Shown in pieces: positions 21,441 through 33,400 of a stretch of 38,896 nucleotides of DNA. The notes under the pieces were generated by a model. That model was given only the letters and a program-made list of their open reading frames with translations. It made no database searches and was not told where the DNA came from. This DNA comes from Hypsibius dujardini (lineage: Eukaryota; Tardigrada; Eutardigrada; Parachela; Hypsibiidae): contig LRSR01014617.1 in assembly GCA_001579985.1 (NCBI GenBank), forward strand, positions 1 to 38,896, in the 5' to 3' direction. Made by a program: the position numbers and the translations under genes. The first letter of the stretch is position 1. Each line of letters opens with the position of its first letter.

Positions 21441-24400
21441 GTATATCAAGAAGCCATATGCGCTGAGTACATTTTTTTCTGTACAGTCTCAGTCAACCCT
21501 AGCAACGTAAAGCTTTCGTATCACCAGGGGATGTATATTCCTATCGGATGCCATATGCCACCTGGTCGCTATATGATGGAACATGCCGGTTAAGGCTAAC
21601 TTATACTTTTACAGGAGCCTTGTATTGTTAAACTTTCGTGACGTCACGCGTGCGGTTAGCCAACTTGTATCTCGTCCGGGCGCTTTGCAAATTGCCTCTA
21701 TACAAGAGAATAGGATCAATCCTATTTTTCTGTATACGCAACGTTTGTAAACCGACCGGAGAGCACTTGGTTAATGCAATACCACCTGCGCGTCACATGT
21801 CACGATGACGTGCGGTCGCGTTACAATCCAGCCAATTGTAAAAGTATAGACCAGGCTTTTATGGGCTCATACGAGATTTCGAAACTGTTAAGAAGCTGCG
21901 AGAATATTGGAAAGTGATGAGAGGGTTCTGGTACCTTTTGGGACGGTTGGGTAAGGTTTGAGAGCCGATTGGATTGACGTCGCCAAGTCAGAAGAGGTCT
22001 ATGAAGCGAGCAGATGGGTAGCGGTTAGACAGCTCTGGGGAAATTTGTAAAGCCGTTGGAAGAGTTGAGAAGGTTGGTGAGGTCCGGGAATGTTTGTGAA
22101 TCGTTGGGATGATTTGGGACGGGTTTCGAAGGAGGATCGGGTGGACAGATAAGATTTGAGAAACGGTTAGATGACGTTCCGCTTGGGGCCAAGAGGTAGG
22201 CAAGGGAATCCATACATTTCGGTTGTACTCCAAGCAAAAACTTAAATCTTTCAATTTAGTCGGCTTACTGTTCAATTTCATACCGTTCCTAAACGTTGAA
22301 TTGTCGAAGGTCTGTCAACGTCAAGCTGTTGTTTCCAAAACGATATGATGGAAACTTACCAAATGACTCAGGCAATCCTGTTAGAAACTACAACTGCAAA
22401 CAAATCTTTGAGCGTTCTGTAAATGTTTTAGAACGCGCCACTGGATACGTTGGTTTTCCAAGTCACCACCAACGACCAGGATAATCTCCCCCGCACAATC
22501 TCAATTGTGAGTATGGTATGCATTGTGAGCAGAATTTAGCAGCGAGAAAGGAAATACGTTTTCGCAGATTTGTAATGAGTTCCGACCTGAATGGGAAGTT
22601 TTCGGATTTATGCAATTAAGTTAATTTACTACAGGATTCTTGCACGCCAGCGACATCGTGTCCGTTTTCCCTGCGATCGTCGGGTGGACCGTCATGTACC
22701 AATTCTTCCAGCTGCACTTTTACCAGATCGGGCGAAGCTTATTACAATATCGTTCTGGGACAAACTTTGGTTAATTCTACAGCTGCCAGCCTTAGCATTC
22801 GGCTCAAATTGGTGGTATGTAAAAAAAATTATACGCGCACATGCAGACCACGCAAACCAGGGGCTAACATCGGCAAAATCTAATGCTACACACTATTTTT
22901 TCAGTAAGATTTTGCCGTTATATATTGCATCATTATTCTACAACTTTCGAAAAATAACATTCGTTCTGGTCAATAGACCATTAATTTTCTCCGAAATAAT
23001 TCGAATCTTTCTGGAGTAGGTGGGATTGGGAACACTCAGCCAAAATACACATGGACCGCAGGCGGGTTTTTTTAAGATCAACGCATACATACAGTATATA
23101 TCACACAAAATATTAAGCGATTCATTTACAGGCAAGTGAATATTTGAGATAAAAGAACGCCTAAGGAAATTAAAACACTATTTCATGCTTTGAACTCTGC
23201 TTAATAAAACAAAATTAAAGGGTTAATACGTATTTGTTTTTGCTTTATTTATTTCAAATAGTTTTGAAAAGCTCAGTATTATGGGAAGAAACCGCCGCAG
23301 GCAACTTTTGGGATTTGAACGACGATAAATGTACGGCCATATGAATGAGTTACAGTAAGTAAAGCCCAAGATACTCAGGACGCACAAAAAGCTTAGTAGG
23401 AGAAGCAATCATATCATGCCATGTGTGCCCCAGTGTCGTACAAGCCCATACATTCCTTGGTCAATTTTGTTCATGATACAATATGAATGCACTACGTCAT
23501 AAGTTAGTCAAATTAACTCCAGCCAAAGTTGTCCCTTAATATCGGGTGTGATCGGAAAACTCGGATTGATACTTTTAAAAAGAATCGCACTTATGAGAAT
23601 TCAATGTCCACAAAAAGTGTTTAATATTATACAGAGTGTGTAATAAGTCACACTATTTTAGCCCCTGAATTGCAAATCATTGTTGCAAATATTAACGACG
23701 CATGTGCCAGAAACCATTATTGACCTCAACAACCCGCACAATATTGATACGTTACAAAACAGGATGGGATCAGTCTGAACAATCCCGACCAGCAACACAC
23801 CCTGATTGATGCTGAGCAGCGCACAATTGCAGTGCTGCCACCGCGGCCACCGGTGTTCACAGAGCGTCCAGGGCTCACTGAAGTGAACGAAAACGACCCA
23901 GTGGTAGGTGTCCTTTCTAAAAAATGACTAAAATGAGGCGATCGACTGCCGAACAATCATATGCGTGTATTTTTCGTATTTATTCAAAAGCAGACAAAGC
24001 CCTTTTAGGGATAGTAAAGTCTGGTTGTAAACAAAATTTTATCACAGAAATACGAAGAGATCTTTTGCTAAAGACGGCAAAAGATTCACAACTCCAAAGA
24101 TCAGACAACGAGAGATCACTCACTATACAAATTTCTCAATCGTACACAAAACAGATCACCACCTTTTCCGCGCTTTCAGCCGGCTTAAATTCGAGGGACC
24201 TTGCCCGAATAAACTCCCTCGTTACGCCTAAGTTTGTTCCTCAACAGAACACCACAATCGTGATCGTCAAAGCAATTGATGACGACAACCCCGGATTGCC
24301 GTCTGAAATAGCCTACACAGTATGCGAATTAGCAACCATTGATGCCACTTCCTGCTCGTCGACGCCGGCGCAAACTCGGATTGAGAAGATTCCAGAGACC

Positions 24401-27400
24401 GGACAGGGAAAAGTTTTGCTCAACACTGTGGATCAACTTTCGTCTCTCGTTGGTAATTTCTTCTTGATAAGAATCACGGTAAGTAATCATCTGAACGAAT
24501 ATGGCATGTGCTGAATGATATGCCATGGGCATTTTAATCAACAAAAATGGCAGTCTACTAAATAACTTATGTGGGCAAATATTGCGATGAAAAAGGCGAC
24601 CGAAGTGAACACGCCTTGGCTGTCCACGAATCTGCCGCCGCTTCGGATTTTTGTCAACGATGTCAACAATTATTCGCCGGTATTCCAAATCTTGAGCTCT
24701 GTTGGTGAGGACCCAGGACAGGAGATCACAAAATTCAACGCGAGCATTCGGGAGAATGCCGTCGTTGGAACAGCCGTCGAATTCGCCGACCAATTCGTCA
24801 TTCGTGTTTCGGATATGCATGACCTGGTATGCGCATGCACAAGCAGTGGATAGGAAAATCTTTTTTATGACGAAGAATGGAAAACTAATATGATTTTAGA
24901 AATTAATGTTTGCCAGGAGCAAGGTTCTGTTTAATTGAGAAACATTCAAGAATTTACAAAGAAGCTGAAATATTTCTGGCCCAGTAATAAACAACTTTTA
25001 TAAAATTCTTTTTCTTTCTTTTTTCGACATTCTCGAACTCAAAATGTTATTTGGGATCAATTGGCATCAGCACAAAATTTTTGGAAATGAGGGGCGGAGC
25101 TACAGGTCCTGACAGACCCAACCCGGATATTACAGTATAGTCCACAAGTCGTGCATTAATAGTAATATGCTATGCCAAATAACAGCCGTAACTCCTTCCA
25201 TCGCTTTCAAAAAACCTTCGGTTGATGAAGATTGATTCGCAATTAAATTTTGAGTCAGTGAGTGTCAACAAAAAAAGTGAGAGAACAAGAAATTTCAGAA
25301 ATAAATGATTATGGCTGAGGTTGGAATCTTCCAGTGTGACGCATAAGGCGATTTGAAGGATACTCCGGTAGAAAAAGTTGGTTGCCACCTGGCAGTCCCA
25401 GGGACAAGGGGATCCGCGTGGAGAATGACTCCAGCGGAGACCTCGAGATTCCCAGAACAATTCAAAATACCGAAGAGATGCGGTGGGATAGATGGGCAAA
25501 AGATGGCGGCGAAAGTCTTAACGGCTTTCGCGGAAACCAATGGGCTGATCAACTCGATCAGACTCGATCGAAGTGGGATAGATGAGCAAACGTGATCGTA
25601 ACAATATAGGTTCTCAGAGAACGAAGTTTGGGTCACGATCTGAAACTTACACTGGTAACTGATCCCTTGTGATCTCTAGCACAACAGACGCATACAATTT
25701 TTGGCTCTTCACTGTCGCCTATATTTTATGCTCGATCTTTCCTAACACATGCCGTGCGACGTTCGCAGGGTGTAAATGCACGATTTCGCCTAAGTGTCAT
25801 CGGCCCAAATGAAAACACCTTCGAGGCATATCCTACCGACGAAATTCAAGGGGTGGCATTTCTCACCGTTCGCGTCAAGAATAACACGGCACTCGATGCT
25901 GAAACCGTCAAGGGAGGCATCATGGAAGTCAAAATACGGGCGACCAGCACCGAGCCGGCGGTTGGCTCTGGGGTAGGGCCGTTTTGGATCCCGGAGCTGG
26001 TCCTCCGAGTCACTATTGTAGACATGAACGATAATCCGACCTTTTACACGGTATGAGCACAATGCTATGGATGACATGTCCGTCACATTAAAAAGTTTTC
26101 AATGAAAAACTATCTCGGGCTGAATAGAAAATTACTCACAAATAATTTTTTTAATCCATTTGACGCAACAGTTTTTTTTAATAGATCAAATTTCTTTATG
26201 TTGAATTTGCTAGTCTCATTGAATCTTTGCCCTTCAGCCAATGGTCGATGGTAATTGCGGCAACTCCTCGTCTGTGTTGACTGTTCGGGAGACCATCTTT
26301 AAGGGGACGAGGGTTCCTGTCTTCGAGATGGGAGGCCACGTGCGGGACAGTGATTTCGACTCGTTTAACCGCGACGACGTACAATTCTACATTAAGAATT
26401 CGACGCAGGTCCGCCAGTTTGCTGTTTCTGCACAAGGGAAGCTGGAGGTTATCGGCGCATTAGACTACGAGACAGTCCAGCTACATAGTGTCAGCATTGG
26501 GATAGACAATATAGGTATGAGCTTAGCGTATTGCCCTTTGGTCAGATCAAGGGTACTAGCTGTATATATGCGTTCCCACACTCCAGAGAGGCGACCAGTG
26601 CACCTTTGGATGTCCGGTCTGTCAGTGGTCATTGATGCTTCTGGGGGGGGGGTGGGGGCATAGAGCTAAATTTACCCTCCCCGGACGGATTTGCGGTTAC
26701 GTCAGCCTACACATTGCTCATTTGTAAACATATAGAGTATACAGAAGGCTGGCCAAACAAAGTGCGGACAGTTTGATATATGCCAATTTTTCAGCAAGGC
26801 GATGTCCAATAATTGTACAAAACTTTTTAGTTACACAGCCTCGGCTAGCACTTTTCCTCTGATAAAAGTCACTCGTTTAAGCAATCGGATCAATTTTATA
26901 AAGATATAGTTACAAAACCTGAAGTCGTGATAATGGTGGAAATTGCAGACTATCTCACCCAGTTGTGCAACTAAAATGGATTTCCTTTTATTAGTTTCTG
27001 ATACGGTCTTTCCCTTAAAACTTTTGGCGGATCAACGGATATCACTTTAGAAATATTATAGTTGGTTACTAACCATAAGAAGAAAAGAAGAGAGGCCCTG
27101 TGTTATTGATTGAAAAGGATCATTCTGTGAAATTAAGCATGGCTGTACTACAACTGAAAGTTTCAGGGACTAAAATTATTTAATCATTTTCTCGATGTAG
27201 TTATACTTTCGGCTGTGTAACCTTATTATGTGATACGTTTATACTTACTTTGAGATCAAACCGGGCAATGACGGGGCAAAAAGAACTGACGAAATTTTAT
27301 TTTAATATAAGCTCTCTTCTTCGTGTAAAAGCCGGCTCTATAGTCACTGCAAAAAAGTTTCAATAAATTAATTTCTTTGGCTCAAGTATCAAGACGTAAC

Positions 27401-30400
27401 AGACTACCTCCCAATTTGATTTCAATAAAGTCTAGCTATTGACTGCTCAAATAATTCAAGAATCGGTGTTTGGGTAGTTAAGTGTTTTGTAGTTTCTGAT
27501 TTTAAAAACTGGGCGCACTTTGATGGTCCGCATATCTTTCGTACATGTTCAGGCGTTAAAGAAAAATGACTTTTGCGTCAGTTATTCATGCTGCATAACA
27601 CCGTTTCAAACACAATGAAAGGTCTTTCTTACTGTATTAAAGTTCATGTTCTCTAGACGGACAAATGTCGTAATGGTTAGCTTTAATTTCGATTTCTTTT
27701 ATAGCCGGACCGACAGTTGGGGAAAATGCATACTAGCACGTCCATGCAAAACTTGATTCAAAATCGTGCTTCGAATCACTGCCTTCCGCAATGGACGCCA
27801 ATTTTAATTTTAAAGAAATAATCATCCTGCTTGAAGTAATACCTCTGTTTTTATCTGTTCCTCCTGTAGGTCGAGATGGGGTGGTACAGAAGTCCAATTG
27901 TACCTTCCAGCTGGCAGTCGAGGACGTTAATGACGAACTGCCTCAATTCACCGGTCCTTCGACTTTGTCTATCTCCGTGAACGAGAACTGGAACGGGTCA
28001 ATCCAGCAGAGCAACATCACAGCCACGGATGCCGATGCGACGGCAAACTTAATCTTCTCCATCACACTTGACCGGGCCTTCGATCCAGACGGGTTACAAA
28101 TCGCTAACTTCTCCCTCCTTGATCACATCATCATCAGCACCCAGCGTCTGTCACCGCCGGCATGGCGTGGGCAGCTGACGGTGCTGCGTTCGCTGGACCG
28201 GGAAACGGTTGCCACCATTCTGGCCGTCGTCACTGTCACTGACCAAGCAGCCGTGGAGCCATGCCCGCAGACCGTCACGACGACGATCAGCATCACTGTC
28301 AACGATCTCAACGACAACCCCCCGGACGTGCGGTTCAACGGCCAAGTGATATCGCATCTGGGGAACGTCACCGTCAACGTGACGGAAGGCACACTTCAGG
28401 AGGTCTACCTGGACTTGTATGCCAGCGATAAAGACTCCGTGCCTAAAACACCGCCGTTTTTCCACGAAATCCTCAACTTGGATCCGATATACCAAAACCA
28501 TGTCGGCGTGGAAACGGGAGACAACGGACTGATTCGTGTCAAAACTCTCCTCCCGTTCGATTACAAACACATTCAGAGTCTCACGTTCCAACTAGTGATT
28601 CGCGACGCAAAAGAAGGTTTCACAATGCGAACCACAGTAGTCATCACGTTGGTGATCATTGATGTGAATAACTTTCGGCCTCGCATAACCATTCCTTCCA
28701 ACTACGATCCCAGTAATACGTCAAGCGTGTGGGAGTACCGGGAAACAGACATCCGCACATCGTTCATCCCGTTTGCGTTTCTGAGAGTCGAGGCTGAGGA
28801 TGATGACTCTGAGGAGTTTATGCCCTTGAACTACTTTCTGTCGTACGACGAGGCACCTCAGCTGGAGGGATATGTTGGAATCAATATCACCACGGGCGTC
28901 ATGTCGGTCGTACGTCCATTGGATCGGGAGGCACCCGAGATGGCCAAACACATGATGTTAACAATTCGCGTGATGGACAACGCCAATCGGGGATATAACC
29001 AGCAGACCAGTGTCGGGACGAGGGTAAGTTTTATAATTTTTTAAGTAAGACTGTACTCTTGAACGGCTGTGGAGCTTGATGTACGAGAAGTCCGACGTAT
29101 TCCTCGTCACCCCTTTTTAACGTTTTCAAGCTGGTCAGTAGAAATTCAGAAATGAGTTTTGTTGACTCTTGTGGGAAATAGGAAGAATCAACGGAGAACC
29201 CGGGCAGGCAGTTGGCGACAGCTAGCCGTTCGGGAGCAAGGAGGCGACACGCAGATGCTGAGTCTCGCTAAAGTCTTGAAAATTCCGGAAAAAAATCCAG
29301 AATTATTACGACCCGGAAGGGAAGGAGTTGTTAATTGAGTTCTTTAAGAGAATAAATATCTAGAAGTATTACGACCCGGAAGGGAAGGAATTGTTGATAG
29401 AGTTCTTATTTATCAACAGACTAAAACACAATCACATCACACGGCAAGTTATATAGAAACGCGCTCTATTAGGCCAGAGAACGAAGAATTGCTCGTAAGT
29501 ACGCACCAATGTGCGTTGGTGGCCGAGCTCTTAGACTTGTTGGCATCTGGCCATTACGTGATCATTCAGCCAGCTATTCCCAATTAAGTTTATGCTCTAA
29601 TAGAAGTCAGGGTTGAGTGCGGTGGGATCGAATGCAGAAAAGCCTGGCACAAGGTTTTAACAAACTTTGGAGAACTAGACTGGGCCTTAAACAAAGTCGA
29701 TCAGGACAGTGAAATGACGGGGAAATACAGCAAAGCCCCAAACGACTGCACACTTCGCTGCCAAGATAAGGACTGATTACTGCATGCGAATCACACATAG
29801 CACACACAGGCAACCGCCGTACAGCTGCGTTTGCAACAGCTTCCGGCGGTAAGTCGGACCACCCTCTTTTGATGTAAACATAGACCACCCTATTTTGTTA
29901 ATGACTTCCCACAGACTATGAACGGCAAAATTGATTGCTTGATTTTTCCAACGGCTCAATTGAATATTCTTTTTATTCTTTCCCTGGAGTAATAGGTTGA
30001 GGAGGTGCCATTCTCAATCAATCGATCAATAGCGAGAATATTCAATTGAGCCGTTGGAAAAATCAAGCAATCAGTTTTGCCGCTCATGGTCTGTGGGAGT
30101 TCACTAACAAAATAGGGTGGTCTATGTTTACACCAAAAGATGGTGGTCCGACTTACCGCCGGAAGCTGTTGTAAACGCAGCTGTAGAAGGGCATGGCAAA
30201 GCGTGAACCGCTTCAGGCGAAAGGCAAATGAACAAAGGGGCGGAGTCACACGCAATGTATCACCGACACCCTTGAAAGAATGATAAACAAAGAAACAGCG
30301 TGTTTATCACACCCTAAGAGATCCAGAATTCAATGGAGAATCGACTGGAATCAGGATATATTTTTTGGGTGTCAGAACGCGGAATTGTGGGCCAACCTTC

Positions 30401-33400
30401 GGTGAATAAACACGCTAACAATCCCAGTCCTGTCAAACAACGTACACAGCTTCACCCCACAATGCTTGAAAAATATGTCGTTAATGCAAAGCAATTCCTA
30501 ATTGAATTCTAGATGAAAAGTAATATATCAAGAAGAAAGGTTTACGTCAATACTGTATACTGTATATACAGTATTCATGCAGGATTCCGCAACAGGATTC
30601 CGCAACAGCTGTGGTTAAGGAAGATTACTTCGTTTTCAACTACTTCTTCCTTCGTACTTCCTACTTTGTTTACTTCGTCCGTACGCACCCACGCGCGCAC
30701 GCCTATGAAGTAGTACACATGTGGCAATAACTTTACGCTAACCGAGTTAGGCCATTTAACTCGATCTGTGTATATTAACGAGTTGAATGGTCAAACTCGG
30801 TTAGCGCAAGGTAATTGCCACATGTGTAGAAGCTCAGGAATGGCAATATGTCCTGATGAAGTAACCTTGCCAAAGTTGTATACGGAAATTGCGGGAATAC
30901 TGACTAGTTAACAGTAGGCCAGAAAACGGGCTGGGCAGCGACTGATTGACCGTTGGGTTGACCGGGCCGTTGCCCCCCCCCCAGCTTGGTAATTTTGCCG
31001 ACTAGTGTCACGGAAGTTTATCATTAGAGTAAAACTTGCTTTTTCGTGTGTTTCATAACATTGAGGCTTCTTTTAGATTGCCTTCAGAGTAACCGACCGA
31101 AATGACAACCCTCCCATCCTCCACTTCAACAACATCGTACTTGATAAAGGAGCCGCAATCTCCCAACAAATACCAGAGTATCACGACGGGACCGTAAACA
31201 TCGACTTTCACGCCACCGATGCGGATTCCACTCCGTCTACCCCTCCATTCTACACCATCCTGACGGTGGTCCCCGTGGGGTATCGCACCCACTTCGACAC
31301 CTTCAGCGACCGCACAGGCCTGGTACGGCTTCTTATTCTCAAGAAATTTGATTATTGCCTCGTGCAAAATTTGATCATAACCCTAACTGTCTACGACTCC
31401 GATCCCAATGCACCGTTCAATCCGATCTTGAACACGGCAGTGACAGTCCGGCTTGAGATCCTTGACACGAACAATCTCTTCCCGAGAGTTTCGTATCCCA
31501 TCAACTACGACCCCGCCAGCCCGTCAGCCGAGCTCTTTTCAGCCATGGAGACCGACAGCCGGAATACGAATCAATTTACCGCGTTTCCGGTCTTAACAGT
31601 CAACGCCGTGGACGACGACTCGGACCAGTTTCTGCCGTTTGATTATTTTCTATCGTTCAAGCTGGCTCCATGTCTCCAGGGTTTCATGGAGATTGACAGA
31701 AGCACTGGTGTGGTTTCGGTGGTGAAGCCATTGGACCGAGAGGAGACAGGAATGAACGAGACGTTGATTGTGGAGGTCTTTGTGATGGACAATGCGAAGC
31801 AAGGCTTCAACCAATTGAACAGCAGTGTGTCCAAGGTAAGGACAGGGTGTATCTTCTAAACCGAAACGACGTGCAATGGAAAAGCTACCTTAAACAGAGC
31901 AAAAAATATAACGAAACTTGGCTAAAATTGTAGTTGAAATTGTTTCGATGTTTGAACTGTCGAGTTACCGACTAAACTAATCACAGGTGGGAGAGACACA
32001 GGTGTAGTAATTCAAAAACCAAATTACAGTTGGTCCTACAATTTTCTTAGGTGTTTTAATTGACGTTGACCAGCTTTGTTTCAGCTTTGTTTCAGCCATA
32101 TCTGCACATATCTGTGACCTACTTACTCAGCAGATCTTTCGGCTTATAGTTTGCATTGAAAATATCGGATGTCAACGACAACCCGCCCAAATTCTCGTCC
32201 CCCGAAAACGGCTATTCCGTCGCAGTTCTTGAGAAGAACAATAAAGCAGGCTGGAAGCTGCCCTTCAAGGACCATCAGGTTAGGAGCTAAGATAACTAGC
32301 CTTATGTTGTCTTACTCCGGTCTCTAATTTGTTTTCGTCACTCTGAAATCAGGCCACCGACAGCGACCTTCCGGATGGCTGTGGCAAAATCTTCTACTCA
32401 GTCAACCCAGCTGACGGTCCAGTGTCCGTTGACACAACCACCGCAGATATTACTCTCAAGGAGGCCTTGACGGCGGATGTTCAGTTCATGCTGATCGCAG
32501 ATGATGGAACAATGCCGGGTTGCTCCATCGGTCGGTCTTCGGTCACGGTCCCTATGACAATCAAGTTCCTAGCTGAAGGACAATTATACACCATTACGGT
32601 AGACCTCGAAAAGAACGACAACACCAATCGGCGAGAGGCCCTCGAAAAGATTGATCGGTTGGCATCGAAGCAATCTTTATTACTAACAATGCACGTAACA
32701 ATTATTTACTAGTACCCTTATTTCACAGGTTGTTAACCGCAATTGCCGATGAAAAAGGTTTCGATTACGGGTTCCATGGGGTTGAAGAAGTGACATCACG
32801 TGCTGCTACACCTCACGTGATCACGTTTGCCTTCTTGAACCGAACGACGAAAGAAGCCCTCGCTAAGGAAAAGATTTCAGGGTTGGTGTATAATTACATT
32901 ACCGCATATTGTATATGAAAATATGATTTATCTGCTATTATGAAAACAGCATGAAAATTAATTTTGCATGTCTAGGATAATAGTTGAGCATGCGACGGAG
33001 TTGCGAGCTGTGGGAGTTATTAATGACGGAACGGCCCGGCCACCGGAAGAGTCATCTGATGGATACATTGTGGCCGTCGTGATATTGACGTTGCTGGCGG
33101 TAACCTTCTTGTGTGCAGCAACCTTCCTATATGTGAAGACGCAACCGTATGTGAAAAATAGTAAACGCAGCTTGAATTGTAAAACTAGACATCGGGTCAA
33201 TTTATAAAACACAAAACCGTGTACCTTTTTGGAACTTATTCAGTTGATATGTTCCGGAAAATCACTGAACCAAAACATGTAAAAATTAAATAAAAGCACA
33301 CCTGCTAGAAAATATTTAGGTAGATATTTACATTGTATTACAAGGTAACTTCTATGCCTTGGTTTAGAGGAACACGAGATATTTTTAACTAAGCCAAAGG

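Larger units (their letters stand above)
29024..31076 (+). other. Cadherin intron 13, repeat-rich
   Basis: 2,053 bp, the largest intron of the gene. It holds a 63-bp-period direct repeat (29304), a large fold-back (29820-30185), an 18-bp palindrome (30557-30574), a 13-bp tandem pair (30581-30606), a second fold-back (30714-30828) and a run of ten C (30973-30982). No coding content is seen. Confidence 0.6.

Noticed and set aside
22296-22484. ATG frame ending just before cadherin exon 6's end
   Set aside because: The cadherin repeat sequence is in another frame beginning at the TTTTAG acceptor at 22431; this frame is a shadow.
23660-23720. Stretch reading ELQIIVANINDACARNH, resembling a cadherin linker
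   Set aside because: It ends in a stop after two more residues, and exons 7 and 8 join in phase without it to give a complete repeat. It could be a relic or an unused exon.
29607-30255. Two similar minus-strand open frames of 90-100 codons
   Set aside because: They fall on the two arms of the 29820-30185 fold-back; their similarity is a by-product of the inverted repeat.
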